A stretch of 64,000 nucleotides of DNA, taken from Streptomyces sp. NBC_01351. GTDB lineage: Bacteria > Actinomycetota > Actinomycetes > Streptomycetales > Streptomycetaceae. The notes under the pieces were generated by a model. The model saw only the letters and a list, made by a program, of their open reading frames with translations, was not told where the DNA came from and ran no database searches. Location of the stretch: NCBI RefSeq assembly GCF_036237315.1, contig NZ_CP108356.1, positions 3,836,001 through 3,900,000 of the forward strand, given 5' to 3'. Each line of letters opens with the position of its first letter. Position 1 is the first letter of the stretch. Both the position numbers and the translations under genes were made by a program. Shown piece by piece: positions 41,063 through 49,777 of this stretch.

Positions 41063-42144
41063 TGAGCCACGCACTCCAGGACCAGCGGCCCGTCCGGGCC
41101 CGCAAGTCCGCCGCCCCCGCCAGCCTCACCCGAGGAGGCCTGCCCCGCTGGGCCCCGGCCGCCATCGCGGTCCTCTCGATCGCCCTCGGCGCCGGCGTCG
41201 GCATCGCCTTCGACCTGCAGAGCAAGGTCCAGTGGGGCCTGATCGCGGCCATCCTGTTCGTCGGGATCACGTACACCGCCAGCGCGGTCATCGAGAACCG
41301 CCGCCAGGCCAAGGACCGCGTCGCGACCTCCCTCGTATGGGTCTGCTTCGTCCTCGCGGTCATCCCGCTGCTGTCCCTGATGTGGATCACGATCAGCCGC
41401 GGCCTGAAGCTCCTCAACGCGAACTTCCTCAGCCACTCGATGAACGGCGTGACCAGCTTCGACGAGGGCGGCGGCGTCTACCACGCGCTGCTCGGCACGA
41501 TCGAGCAGGTTCTCCTGGCCACCCTGATCGCGGCGCCCATCGGCCTGCTGACCGCCGTCTACCTGGTCGAGTACGGCCGGGGCTCGCTCGCCAAGGCCGT
41601 GACCTTCTTCGTCGACGTCATGACCGGCATCCCCTCCATCGTCGCGGGTCTGTTCATCCTGACGACCTGGAACCTGATGCTCGGCTTCGGCCCCTCCGGC
41701 TTCGCCGGCGCCATGGCCCTGTCGATCCTGATGATGCCCGTCGTGGTCCGCTCCACCGAGGAGATGCTCAAGCTCGTCCCGAACGAGCTGCGCGAGGCCG
41801 CGCTGGCCCTCGGTGTGCCGAAGTGGCGCGTGATCCTCAAGGTCGTGCTCCCCACCGCCATCGGCGGTATCTCCACCGGTGTGATGCTGGCCGTCGCCCG
41901 CATCGCCGGTGAGACGGCGCCGATCATGCTGCTGGTCTTCGGTTCGCAGCTGATCAACGGCAACCCCTTCGAAGGCGCCCAGTCCTCGCTCCCCCTCTAC
42001 ATTTGGGAGCAGTACAAGGTCGGCAGTGAAGCCTCCTACGACCGGGCATGGGCAGCAGCTCTCGTCCTGATCGCCTTCGTCATGATCCTCAATCTGGTGG
42101 CCCGCGGCATCGCCCGCTGGAAGGCCCCCAAGACCGGTCGCTGA
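41062..42144 (+). CDS. pstA: Phosphate ABC transporter permease PstA
   Basis: A 360-residue permease, the partner of PstC. Two extra helices at the N terminus ([39 protein letters not shown]) precede the usual six-helix core. The EAA loop is [27 protein letters not shown], and [19 protein letters not shown] follows. The start ATG overlaps the pstC stop codon. pstB follows 29 bp later. Confidence 0.95.
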   Translation: MSHALQDQRPVRARKSAAPASLTRGGLPRWAPAAIAVLSIALGAGVGIAFDLQSKVQWGLIAAILFVGITYTASAVIENRRQAKDRVATSLVWVCFVLAVIPLLSLMWITISRGLKLLNANFLSHSMNGVTSFDEGGGVYHALLGTIEQVLLATLIAAPIGLLTAVYLVEYGRGSLAKAVTFFVDVMTGIPSIVAGLFILTTWNLMLGFGPSGFAGAMALSILMMPVVVRSTEEMLKLVPNELREAALALGVPKWRVILKVVLPTAIGGISTGVMLAVARIAGETAPIMLLVFGSQLINGNPFEGAQSSLPLYIWEQYKVGSEASYDRAWAAALVLIAFVMILNLVARGIARWKAPKTGR

Positions 42145-42173
42145 CGCGACCACATGAAAGCGAAGTGACCCTC

Positions 42174-42950
42174 ATGGCGAAGCGAATCGACGTCAGCGGA
42201 CTGTCCGCCTTCTACGGCACCCACAAGGCCATCGACGACATCTCGATGACCGTGGAGCCCCGCTCCGTGACGGCCTTCATCGGCCCGTCCGGCTGCGGCA
42301 AGTCCACCTTCCTGCGCACCCTGAACCGCATGCACGAGGTCACCCCCGGTGGCCGCGTCGAAGGCAAGGTGCTCCTGGACGACGAGAACCTGTACGGCCC
42401 CGGCGTGGACCCGGTCGCGGTCCGCCGCACGGTCGGCATGGTCTTCCAGCGTCCGAACCCCTTCCCCACCATGTCGATCTTCGACAACGTGGCGGCGGGC
42501 CTGCGCCTCAACGGCTCCTTCAAGAAGGCCGAGCTCTCGGACATCGTGGAGAAGTCCCTCCAGGGCGCCAACCTCTGGAACGAGGTCAAGGACCGCCTGA
42601 ACAAGCCCGGCTCCGGCCTCTCCGGCGGCCAGCAGCAGCGTCTGTGCATCGCCCGCGCCATCGCGGTCGAGCCGCAGGTCCTGCTGATGGACGAGCCCTG
42701 CTCGGCCCTCGACCCGATCTCCACCCTCGCCATCGAGGACCTGATCGGCGAGCTGAAGGAGCGCTTCACGATCGTCATCGTGACGCACAACATGCAGCAG
42801 GCGGCCCGCGTCTCGGACCGCACCGCCTTCTTCAACCTCTCGGCGGTGGGCCAGCCCGGCAAGCTCGTCGAGATCGACGACACGGACCGGATCTTCTCGA
42901 ACCCGTCCGTGCAGGCGACCGAGGACTACATCTCCGGCCGCTTCGGCTAA
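42174..42950 (+). CDS. pstB: Phosphate ABC transporter ATPase PstB
   Basis: A 258-residue ABC ATPase that powers Pst uptake. Walker A is GPSGCGKST, the Q loop lies in [15 protein letters not shown], the signature is [14 protein letters not shown], Walker B is [12 protein letters not shown] and the switch histidine is in VTHNMQQA. Length matches PstB. ATG 42174 is the family start. It ends the pst operon and a very strong terminator lies 66 bp downstream. No phoU gene follows it here. Confidence 0.97.
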   Translation: MAKRIDVSGLSAFYGTHKAIDDISMTVEPRSVTAFIGPSGCGKSTFLRTLNRMHEVTPGGRVEGKVLLDDENLYGPGVDPVAVRRTVGMVFQRPNPFPTMSIFDNVAAGLRLNGSFKKAELSDIVEKSLQGANLWNEVKDRLNKPGSGLSGGQQQRLCIARAIAVEPQVLLMDEPCSALDPISTLAIEDLIGELKERFTIVIVTHNMQQAARVSDRTAFFNLSAVGQPGKLVEIDDTDRIFSNPSVQATEDYISGRFG

Positions 42951-43015
42951 AGAGATGTTCTGAACGTCCTGCGGTGCTGCATGGCGGTGCCACCGCAAGG
43001 CGAAAGAAAGAAAAA

Positions 43016-43049
43016 GGGCCGGCTCCCCCTGGGTGGGGGGAGCCGGCCC
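43016..43049. terminator. Bidirectional terminator after pstB
   Basis: A perfect 14-bp stem (43016-43029 with 43036-43049) with a six-base loop, preceded by an A-rich run (AAAGAAAGAAAAA) that would give a U-run for transcription coming from the right. It separates pstB from the convergent phosphate transporter gene. Confidence 0.85.
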
Positions 43050-43070
43050 GCTCTCGTTCCTACCGTCGTC

Positions 43071-43137
43071 AGACGAACGCCAGGTTCACGAGCCAGAAGC
43101 ACACCGCGGCGACCAAAGCCGCCGCCGGCATCGTGAT
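43071..43137 (-). repeat. 67-bp duplicated copy of the phosphate transporter 3' end
   Basis: This stretch is identical to 43193-43259, which encodes the last 22 residues of the transporter. The outer copy even keeps a following stop (TGA instead of TAG). The 55 bp between the copies hold two hairpins, one around CCGGGGG (43148-43165) and one around CCCCC..GGGGG (43167-43180). Confidence 0.93.
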
Positions 43138-43190
43138 ACTGCATGGCCCGGGGGATGACCCCCGGACCCCCAGCAGGGGGCCGACTCCGG

Positions 43191-44189
43191 CTAGACGAAC
43201 GCCAGGTTCACGAGCCAGAAGCACACCGCGGCGACCAAAGCCGCCGCCGGCATCGTGATGAACCAGCCGAGGATGATGTTCTTGGCGACGCCCCAGCGGA
43301 CCGCGTTCACCCGCTTGGTCGCGCCCACGCCCATGATCGCCGAGGTGATCACGTGGGTGGTGGAGATCGGCGCGTGGAAGAGGAACGCCGAGCCGAACAT
43401 GATCGAGGCACCGGTGGTCTCCGCCGCGAAGCCCTGCGGCGGGTCCAGCTCGATGATCTTGCGGCCGAGCGTACGCATGATGCGCCAGCCACCCGCGTAC
43501 GTACCGAGCGACAGCATCACGGCACACGCGACCTTCACCCAGATCGGGATGGCCGAGCCGGCGGCCTGCACATCGGCGATGACCAGGGCCATCATCACGA
43601 TGCCCATGGTCTTCTGCGCGTCCTGGAGACCGTGACCCAGGGCCATGGCGGCCGCGGAGACCGTCTGCGCGATACGGAAGCCGCGCTTCGCCTTGTGCGG
43701 GTTGGCCCGGCGGAACATCCACATGATGCAGACCATCACCAGGTAACCGGCCACGAGACCGACCACCGGCGAGATGAACATCGGGATGACGACCTTGTCG
43801 ACCACGCCCGACCAGATCACCGCGGTGCCACCGGCCAGCGCCGCACCCACCATGCCGCCGAACAGCGCGTGCGAGGAGGACGAGGGCAGACCGAAGTACC
43901 AGGTGATCAGGTTCCACACGATCGCGCCGACCAGCGCCGCGAAGAGGATCCACATGCCCCGGGTGCCGTGGGGCGTCTCGATCAGGCCCTCGCTGACCGT
44001 CTTGGCCACCCCGCTGCCCAGGAAGGCACCGGCGAGGTTCATCACGGCGGCCATCGCCAGGGCGGCGCGCGGGGTCAGCGCCCGCGTCGAGACCGACGTC
44101 GCGATCGCGTTCGCCGAGTCGTGGAAACCGTTCGTATAGGTAAAGCCGAGCGCGACACCGATGGTCACGACCAGAGCGAAGGTGTCCAC
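43191..44189 (-). CDS. Low-affinity inorganic phosphate transporter (PiT family)
   Basis: A 332-residue membrane protein of the PiT family, which takes up metal-phosphate with protons. The two family signatures are present: GFTYTNGFHDSANAIATS near the N terminus and GHGLQDAQKTMG in the second half, with about ten hydrophobic segments. From gene order it would be PitH1 of the S. coelicolor type (memory). ATG 44189 begins five bases after the stop codon of the DUF47 gene, so the two form an operon. Its last 22 codons are duplicated downstream. Confidence 0.94.
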   Translation of the reverse strand: MDTFALVVTIGVALGFTYTNGFHDSANAIATSVSTRALTPRAALAMAAVMNLAGAFLGSGVAKTVSEGLIETPHGTRGMWILFAALVGAIVWNLITWYFGLPSSSSHALFGGMVGAALAGGTAVIWSGVVDKVVIPMFISPVVGLVAGYLVMVCIMWMFRRANPHKAKRGFRIAQTVSAAAMALGHGLQDAQKTMGIVMMALVIADVQAAGSAIPIWVKVACAVMLSLGTYAGGWRIMRTLGRKIIELDPPQGFAAETTGASIMFGSAFLFHAPISTTHVITSAIMGVGATKRVNAVRWGVAKNIILGWFITMPAAALVAAVCFWLVNLAFV

Positions 44190-44194
44190 GAGGT

Positions 44195-44815
44195 TCAGGA
44201 CTCCTTGACCGCGATGGTCTCCACCGTGTTCGCAACGTGCTCGAACGCGTCGGCCGCCTCTTCGAGCACGTCGACGATCTGCTTGAGCTTCAGCACCTCG
44301 ATGGCGTCGTACTTGCCGTTGAAGAGCTGGGCCAGCAGCTTGCGGTGGATCTGGTCGGCCTGGTTCTCAAGGCGGTTGACCTCGATCCAGTACTCGGTCA
44401 GGTTGTCCATCGTCCGCAGGTGCGGCATGGCCTCGGCGGTCAGCTCGGCCGCGCGCGCCAGCACCTCGATCTGCTGCTCGACGCCCTTGGGGAGCTCCTC
44501 CACGTTGTAGAGGACGACCAGGTCGACCGCCTCCTCCATGAAGTCCATGATGTCGTCGAGCGAAGAGGCCAGGTTGTAGATGTCCTCGCGGTCGAACGGC
44601 GTGATGAAGGAGGAGTTGAGCTGGTGGAAGATCGCGTGGGTCGCGTCGTCTCCCGCGTGCTCCGCAGCCCGCATCCGCTCCGCGATCTCGGCCCGTGCGG
44701 AGGAGTCCGCTCCGAGCAGTTCCATCAGGAGCTTGGAGCCCGTGACGATGTTGTCCGCGGAGACGGCGAACATGTCGTAGAAGCTCGTCTCCCTGGGGGT
44801 CAGACGAAATCGCAC
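44195..44815 (-). CDS. DUF47/PhoU-like regulator of the phosphate transporter
   Basis: A 206-residue helical protein of the DUF47 family (TIGR00153/YkaA-like), related to PhoU. Characteristic parts are the start RFRLTPRETSFYDMF, the motif SSFITPFDREDIYNLASSLDDIMDF and the C-terminal DVLEEAADAFEHVANTVETIAVKES. DUF47 genes routinely precede PiT genes and the proteins are thought to control transporter activity. GTG 44815 has GAGGAC six bases upstream. The stop is five bases before the transporter start. Confidence 0.93.
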   Translation of the reverse strand: MRFRLTPRETSFYDMFAVSADNIVTGSKLLMELLGADSSARAEIAERMRAAEHAGDDATHAIFHQLNSSFITPFDREDIYNLASSLDDIMDFMEEAVDLVVLYNVEELPKGVEQQIEVLARAAELTAEAMPHLRTMDNLTEYWIEVNRLENQADQIHRKLLAQLFNGKYDAIEVLKLKQIVDVLEEAADAFEHVANTVETIAVKES

Positions 44816-44960
44816 GTGAGGTCCTCGGGGTGCATTGGATTCGGTCAGGCTGATGCTAGGCGCATCCCCCGGCCACGGCTAACCGGCGGTTCCCCAGTGT
44901 CCTCCATCAGCCAGAGTGAGGACCATGGCCCCCTGTCCCTGCGCCGGAAGCCCGGTACCC

Positions 44961-44979
44961 TATACCCACGAGGGGTATA
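44961..44979 (+). promoter_or_regulatory. CsoR operator
   Basis: TATACCC and GGGTATA form a perfect 7-bp inverted repeat with a five-base spacer, 21 bp before the csoR start. This matches the known form of CsoR-type operators in actinobacteria, so csoR is probably autoregulated and derepressed by copper. Confidence 0.8.
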
Positions 44980-45000
44980 CACGCACCACAGGAGGACTCA

Positions 45001-45314
45001 TGACGACCGTCGAGGCAGAAGGTTCCGGAGCCGTCCACGGCTACCACCACCAGAAGGACGAGCACCTCAAGCGGCTGCGCCGGATCGAGGGCCAGATCCG
45101 CGGCCTCCAGCGGCTCGTCGAGGAGGACGTGTACTGCATCGACATACTCACCCAGGTCTCCGCGAGCACGAAGGCCCTCCAGTCCTTCGCACTCCAGCTC
45201 CTGGAGGAACACCTCCGCCACTGCGTCGCGGACGCGGCGGTCAAGGGCGGCACTGAAATCGACGCGAAGGTAGAAGAAGCCACAAAGGCCATCGCCCGCC
45301 TTTTGCGTACTTAA
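45001..45314 (+). CDS. csoR: CsoR-family copper-sensing repressor
   Basis: A 104-residue helical repressor of the CsoR/RcnR family. The copper-sensing triad is present with exact family spacing: Cys46 (VYCIDIL), His71 and Cys75 (EHLRHC). The N-terminal helix has LKRLRRIEGQIRGLQRLVEED, typical of the family. Copper binding releases it from DNA and switches on efflux genes, none of which is in this window. ATG 45001 has GGAGG upstream. A perfect CsoR operator lies in its promoter region. Confidence 0.94.
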
Positions 45315-45445
45315 CGCGCCCCTCGCACCGCTCGGCCCTGGCGGGCCTCCCGGGCTTCGGCCCGCTGCGCCGGACTCCGTCCGTCGCCCCTCCGCCCTCC
45401 CCGGGCCCGCGGCACCCGCCTCGCGGCACCGCCTGCCCCGCAGCG

Positions 45446-45700
45446 CCCTCCAACCCCGCCAGGCAATCCCAGCCCCGCCGGCGTTTGAGGCGCGGGGGCC
45501 CGGGGGCGGAGCCCCCGGGTCTTCCCATCCCGCGGCACCCTCCGGCCCCGCCAGGCAAATCCAGCCCCGCCGGCGATTGAGGCGCGGGGGTCCGGGGGCG
45601 GAGCCCCCGGGTCTTCCCATCCCGCGGCACCCTCCGGCCCCGCCAGGCAAATCCAGCCCCGCCGGCGATTGAGGCGCGGGGGTCCGGGGCGGAGCCCCGA
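45446..45700. repeat. Tandem 92-bp GC-rich intergenic repeat (family A)
   Basis: Three copies at exact 92-bp spacing. Each includes the core GCCGGCG(T/A)TTGAGGCGCGGGG plus a hairpin (CCGGGGGCGGAGCCCCCGG) and a linker with GCGGCACCCTCCGGCC. The core is the same as in the 34955 block. Between csoR and the next gene (45315-45761) I see nothing else. Confidence 0.9.
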
Positions 45701-45761
45701 TCCTCAAGCCCCCCACCATCCGGCGCCGCCAAGTGCCCGCACCGCGCCGCGCCGCGCGCAG

Positions 45762-45956
45762 TCAGCCGCTCCAGATCCCCATCAGCACCTCGTCGATCCG
45801 GTCCTGGCTCAGCCGGTCCTCGACCGCGGCCGACGCCGCGATGATCAGCTCACCGCACAGTTCGATCTCGGCCAGCGCCACGTGGTCCTGCACCGTCGTA
45901 CCGCCTGCGGGAGTCACGCGTGTCACCTCAATCTGCCACCGGCCACCGGCCGTCAT
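45762..45956 (-). CDS. Small hypothetical protein (64 aa)
   Basis: A 64-residue soluble protein beginning MTAGGRWQIEVTRVTPAGG and ending DRIDEVLMGIWSG, with mixed strand and helix pattern and no motif I recognise. It has high GC codon use like a real gene and ends next to the repeat block. Function unknown; it could be a chance frame, but composition and length favour a gene. Confidence 0.55.
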   Translation of the reverse strand: MTAGGRWQIEVTRVTPAGGTTVQDHVALAEIELCGELIIAASAAVEDRLSQDRIDEVLMGIWSG

Positions 45957-46088
45957 CGGTCATGCCGCATCACTCGCCGGCGCCCGGCTTCTCAGCGTAG
46001 GGAGGTCGCCCGCCGCAGCACATGACACGGAAGGACCATTTCCGGGCACCGGCCCATGGCCCGCACGCCCCACACTGGCCTGATCCCA

Positions 46089-46922
46089 CTACTCCGCGAT
46101 CTTCCCCGCGTAGATGTCCCCGCTGGGGGGCAGCACCACGGTCACCGGCGTCCCGAACCCGTACAGCAGCGTCGTCGACGAGACGTCGATGACCCCGTCG
46201 TTGACGTACGTGAACCGGTGGCGGACCTTCCGCAGCCGCCCCTGCTCGTCCAGGTACGCGTCGAACGGCACCGTGTCCTTGCTGAACCCTTTCGCCGCCG
46301 CCTCCAGCGCCCCCCGCATCTCCGCCGACGCACTCCGCGCGGCCCGCCCGATGTCCGTGGTCCCCCGGTAGTGCCGCACCTTGGTGCCCGCCACCTCGGT
46401 CTCCCCGACGTACGACACCTCCTGCGCGCCCCGCAGCAGCTCGGCCGCGACCAGCGGATCGGTGGCCCCGCCCGTGACCAGGTTCCCGTCGGCGAGGGTC
46501 GTCGTATCGACACGGACCCACTTGTCGGCCGGCACGCCCGCGCCCCGGTTCTTCATGTACAGCGCCCCCGGCACGAGCAGCTCGGTGATGGGGCGGTGCT
46601 CGGCCTGCCCCTTCACGTCGGCCGGGAGCATGACCAGCAGCTGGCCCATCCGGTTCTTGAAGTCGACCCCGCCCTCGCCGCGGATCGTGACCCGGGTCCC
46701 GCCCGTGGCCATCTCCATGGCCGTACGGGCCCGTGCGCTGCCGGTCTTCGTCAGCACGTCGGCGGCCCCGCGGACCACCGCCGCCGGGTCCGCGGGAGGC
46801 CGGTCGTCACCTCCGCCGCCGCCCGCGCATCCGCCCATCGCCGTGACGGCCAGGGTGACGCCGGCTGCCAGCACCGCCTCACCCGCACGCCCGCGCCGCC
46901 GCCTGTGCTGGTGAACCACCAT
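46089..46922 (-). CDS. LppX/LolA-like putative lipoprotein
   Basis: A 277-residue exported protein. A basic start (HQHRRRRGR) and a hydrophobic stretch end in AMGGC, a lipobox-like site at about residue 32. The mature part has the pattern of LppX/LolA-type half-barrels that carry lipids (VVRGAADVLTKTGSARARTAMEM; GGVDFKNRMGQLLVML; VPFDAYLDEQGRLRKVRHRF). ATG 46922 is chosen; the longer frame adds an Arg/Gly-rich stretch that would bury the signal. It stands alone. Lipid or glycolipid transport is inferred from fold only. Confidence 0.82.
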   Translation of the reverse strand: MVVHQHRRRRGRAGEAVLAAGVTLAVTAMGGCAGGGGGDDRPPADPAAVVRGAADVLTKTGSARARTAMEMATGGTRVTIRGEGGVDFKNRMGQLLVMLPADVKGQAEHRPITELLVPGALYMKNRGAGVPADKWVRVDTTTLADGNLVTGGATDPLVAAELLRGAQEVSYVGETEVAGTKVRHYRGTTDIGRAARSASAEMRGALEAAAKGFSKDTVPFDAYLDEQGRLRKVRHRFTYVNDGVIDVSSTTLLYGFGTPVTVVLPPSGDIYAGKIAE

Positions 46923-47053
46923 CGCCTGCCAACCCCCAACGCGTGACCGCTGTCTGCCCGAGGCCCCACCCGCTCCGCTTAACGAGGTCCGGGGTTTCCC
47001 GTCACGGCCCGCGGCCCTCCCGGGGCCGCACCCGACCCGGGTACCTTGGGGAC

Positions 47054-47275
47054 GTGGAACCGCACACCGAAGCGCCCCTGGTCCCTCCGCTTGCCTCCGT
47101 ACCTCTCCAGCGCCCGCAGCAGCCGCCGCAGCCACCGACCGGGCACACCACCTCCACCGCCGATCGCGGATCGTTCTGCCTGGCCGTCTGCACCTGCGGC
47201 TGGAAGGGTCCGGCCCGCCGCTCCCGGGACTTGGCCCGCAAGGACGCCGGCCGGCACACGGCCGAGCAGGGGTAG
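47054..47275 (+). CDS. Small Cys-containing hypothetical protein
   Basis: A 73-residue protein: a Pro/Gln-rich N-terminal half followed by RGSFCLAVCTCGWKGPARRSRDLARKDA. The three cysteines, with CTCGW, look like half of a zinc ribbon. Function unknown. GTG 47054 gives the shortest sensible start; its ribosome site (GGGG) is close. It is divergent from the lipoprotein gene. Confidence 0.5.
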   Translation: MEPHTEAPLVPPLASVPLQRPQQPPQPPTGHTTSTADRGSFCLAVCTCGWKGPARRSRDLARKDAGRHTAEQG

Positions 47276-47329
47276 CCCGTTCGGACGACTCGGCTGGCCG
47301 GCCCGCGCCGGAGCGGATGCCCTTGACTC

Positions 47330-47548
47330 ATGCCAGGACCCGCAGCCCGCCTCGCGGCCCTCCTCTGGGCCCTGCTCATCGTGTCCGCCCCGGCCGGCGC
47401 CGCCTGGGCCCGACCCGTGGGGTCCGCGGACGGTCCGGCCGACGTGGCCCTGGCCGTGGGACTCACCACCGCCGCAGCCCTGGCGACCGGGCTGTGGCTG
47501 CGCTCCCGCTACCGCCGCGACGGCGACACCGACGGCGGCGACCGGTGA
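47330..47548 (+). CDS. Small membrane protein with two hydrophobic segments
   Basis: A 72-residue protein with a hydrophobic N terminus (LAALLWALLIVSAPAGAAWA, signal or helix), a second helix (VALAVGLTTAAALATGLWL) and a charged tail (RSRYRRDGDTDGGDR). No family recognised. The next small gene starts inside its stop codon (GTGA), which supports translation of both. No strong ribosome site is seen, so the start is uncertain. Confidence 0.45.
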   Translation: MPGPAARLAALLWALLIVSAPAGAAWARPVGSADGPADVALAVGLTTAAALATGLWLRSRYRRDGDTDGGDR

Positions 47549-47655
47549 CCCCCCGCCCCCGCCCGACGGCGGTGCGGATGTGCTTCGGCGCGGCGGGGCT
47601 GTGCCTGCTGGCGGCCGCGCTGCTCGCCGTATGGGAGTCGTACGCCGCCGCCTAG
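47545..47655 (+). CDS. Very small membrane protein (36 aa)
   Basis: A 36-residue frame starting with GTG inside the preceding stop codon. After a basic stretch (TPRPRPTAVRM) there is one hydrophobic helix (CFGAAGLCLLAAALLAVW). Function unknown. Evidence is the four-base overlap and the helix; conservation would decide. Confidence 0.4.
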   Translation: MTPRPRPTAVRMCFGAAGLCLLAAALLAVWESYAAA

Positions 47656-47687
47656 GCCCATCAGGCCGTAGGCCGTATCAAGCCGTA

Positions 47688-48428
47688 TCAGGCCGCGAGG
47701 TCGCTCTCGTGCGTACGCTGCTCCGCCGCCGGGTTCTGTGCCTGCTGCAGCCCGACCGGCCGCGGCAGCATCCGCTCCTTGGCCCGTACGAGACGCCCCA
47801 GGCGCGGGGCCCGGGCCACCGCGAGCACCAGCGGGTTCAGCAGGGCCATCGTGAGCGGCGCGAGTACGAGGACGACCGCGGTGCCGAGCGCGAAGCCGCC
47901 GATCACGTCGGTCGGGTAGTGGACGCCCATGTACACGCGGCACCCGCCCTCAGCGACGGCCAGCGCGATCCCGACGAGCCCGAGCCGCCGGTTGGCCACG
48001 AACAGGCCTACGCCCAGGGCCATCGCGAGGGTGGCGTGGTCGCTGACGAAGGAGAACTGGGTGTTCCCGAACTCGGTGCCGAGCCGGCCCCCGAGACCGG
48101 CGTCGAGCACGTTCAGCCCCTCGTGCTCCCTGAACGGCCTCGGCCGGCCGACGAATTCACGCAGCGGCACGTTCACGAGCAGGGCCAGAGCGGCGGCCAG
48201 CGGGGCCCACACCAGCGCGGCGAAGGACTCCACGGCCGTGGCCTCGTCCTGACGGCGGGCACCGCGCCAGCACCACAGGACCAGGAGCACCAGGGCCAGC
48301 AGGATCCCGTACTCACCGGCCAGGCCGACGGCCCGGTCGAGCCAGTCCGGGGCCTGCCGGGACACTCCGTTGATCTCGTACAGCAGGCTGACATCCACAT
48401 TCGGCCCACCGCTCGTGAGTCCAGCCAT
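47688..48428 (-). CDS. PAP2-family phosphatase
   Basis: A 246-residue membrane phosphatase of the PAP2 family, which acts on lipid phosphates such as undecaprenyl diphosphate or phosphatidate. The three catalytic motifs are visible: VPLREFVGRPRP, SFVSDHAT, and GGCRVYMGVHYPTDVIGG with the nucleophile histidine. About five membrane helices are predicted. ATG 48428 (MAGLTSGG) is chosen over an Arg-rich extension. The substrate cannot be told from sequence. Confidence 0.9.
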   Translation of the reverse strand: MAGLTSGGPNVDVSLLYEINGVSRQAPDWLDRAVGLAGEYGILLALVLLVLWCWRGARRQDEATAVESFAALVWAPLAAALALLVNVPLREFVGRPRPFREHEGLNVLDAGLGGRLGTEFGNTQFSFVSDHATLAMALGVGLFVANRRLGLVGIALAVAEGGCRVYMGVHYPTDVIGGFALGTAVVLVLAPLTMALLNPLVLAVARAPRLGRLVRAKERMLPRPVGLQQAQNPAAEQRTHESDLAA

Positions 48429-48632
48429 GGTGATGCGGCCCCTTGCTCTTGCCGTGGTTCCCCTGCGGGCGCACGCCGGTGTGCGCCCCTTCGCCCCCGT
48501 TTTGATCAAGCTCGATGTCCATGGAACGCCCGTTCTGACAACTACGTTCCACTCTCCACCGAATGATCACTCCAACGTTATCGAAGAGTGACTCATCGTC
48601 GCAGCTCAGGGCCTTGGCCTTACGGAGAGTTG

Positions 48633-49655
48633 CTACGGGGCCCGACTCGGCGCGGCACGCTCCGGAAGGGCCTCCGCGCCATCCTTCGTCACGCGCGTGG
48701 CGCCGAAGTAATCGGGCGTGTCGATCTTGTCGAAGCGGATCACGGCTCCGGTGTACGGGGCGTTGATCATGTAGCCGCCACCCACGTAGAGACCGACGTG
48801 CCGGATGTCCCGAGAGTTCGTCAGATCATCGGAGAAGAACACCAGGTCGCCGGGGAGGAGTTCATCGCGCGAGGGGTGCGGACCGGCGTTGTACTGGTCG
48901 TTCGCCACGCGCGGCAGCTTGACCCCCACCGTCTCGTACGCGGCCTTGGTCAGCCCCGAGCAGTCGAACCGCCCGTCCTGGTCGGCCGTTCCGTTGCCAC
49001 CCCACAGATAAGGAGTGCCGAGCTGCTTCTGTGCGAAGTAGATGGCTCCGGCGGCCTGTTGCGAGGGCGCGACCCGGCCGACGGGCCGGGCGAAGCTCTT
49101 CGCCAGGCTGGTGATCGCCTTCACATAGCCCTGGGTCTCCTTGTACGGGGGCACCCCTCCGTACTTGATGACCGCGTAGGCACCGGCGTTGTAGGCGGCG
49201 AGCATGTTCGACGCCGGGTCACCGGGCACGCTCGCCACGTCCTTGGCCAGCTGGCAGTCGTACGAGGCCGCCGAGGGGATCGCGTCGTTCGGGTCCCAGA
49301 TGTCCCGGTCCCCGTCCCCGTCCCCGTCGATGCCGTGCCCCGCCCACGTACCCGGGATGAACTGCGCGATGCCGCGTGCGTCCGCCGGACTGACGGCACT
49401 CGGGTTCCAGCCGGACTCGGAGTACAGCTGGGCGGCGAGCAGCGCCGGGTTGATGGCCGGGCAGAGGTTGCCCCACTTCTCCACCAGCGCCTGGTACTTC
49501 CCGGGCACCGCCCCCTTGGCCAGGCCCACCGCACTACCGCCGGCGCCAGCGCGCCCCAGTCCCGCGGCGGCGGAGTAGGTCCCCACGACGAGCAGCACGA
49601 GGAAGCTCAGGCACAGCCCGATCCCGATCCCGCCGGCCATCCAGAATCTGCGCAC
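48633..49655 (-). CDS. Exported cell-wall hydrolase: lytic transglycosylase plus NlpC/P60 peptidase
   Basis: A 340-residue two-domain murein hydrolase. After an N-terminal membrane anchor (GGIGIGLCLSFLVLLVVGTY) comes an SLT-type transglycosylase domain with catalytic Glu80 in YSESGWNP and the closing MLAAYNAGAYAV. An NlpC/P60 cysteine peptidase domain follows with Cys232 in DCSGL and His286 in RHVGLYVGGG. Such fusions serve as the VirB1-like wall-opening part of actinobacterial type IV secretion and conjugation systems. The T4SS-like operon begins 3.5 kb away on the other strand, so a shared role is plausible but unproven. Confidence 0.93.
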   Translation of the reverse strand: MRRFWMAGGIGIGLCLSFLVLLVVGTYSAAAGLGRAGAGGSAVGLAKGAVPGKYQALVEKWGNLCPAINPALLAAQLYSESGWNPSAVSPADARGIAQFIPGTWAGHGIDGDGDGDRDIWDPNDAIPSAASYDCQLAKDVASVPGDPASNMLAAYNAGAYAVIKYGGVPPYKETQGYVKAITSLAKSFARPVGRVAPSQQAAGAIYFAQKQLGTPYLWGGNGTADQDGRFDCSGLTKAAYETVGVKLPRVANDQYNAGPHPSRDELLPGDLVFFSDDLTNSRDIRHVGLYVGGGYMINAPYTGAVIRFDKIDTPDYFGATRVTKDGAEALPERAAPSRAP

Positions 49656-49777
49656 CCGTCAACCCTCCCCCATCGCCGTCGCTTTAGGACGCGATTCGAC
49701 CGTGTCGCCTGTCGTACTAGCCCACTTGCCATCTTTGACGCACGCGGGAAGGACGTCCAGCCCACCCCGACGGGCGA

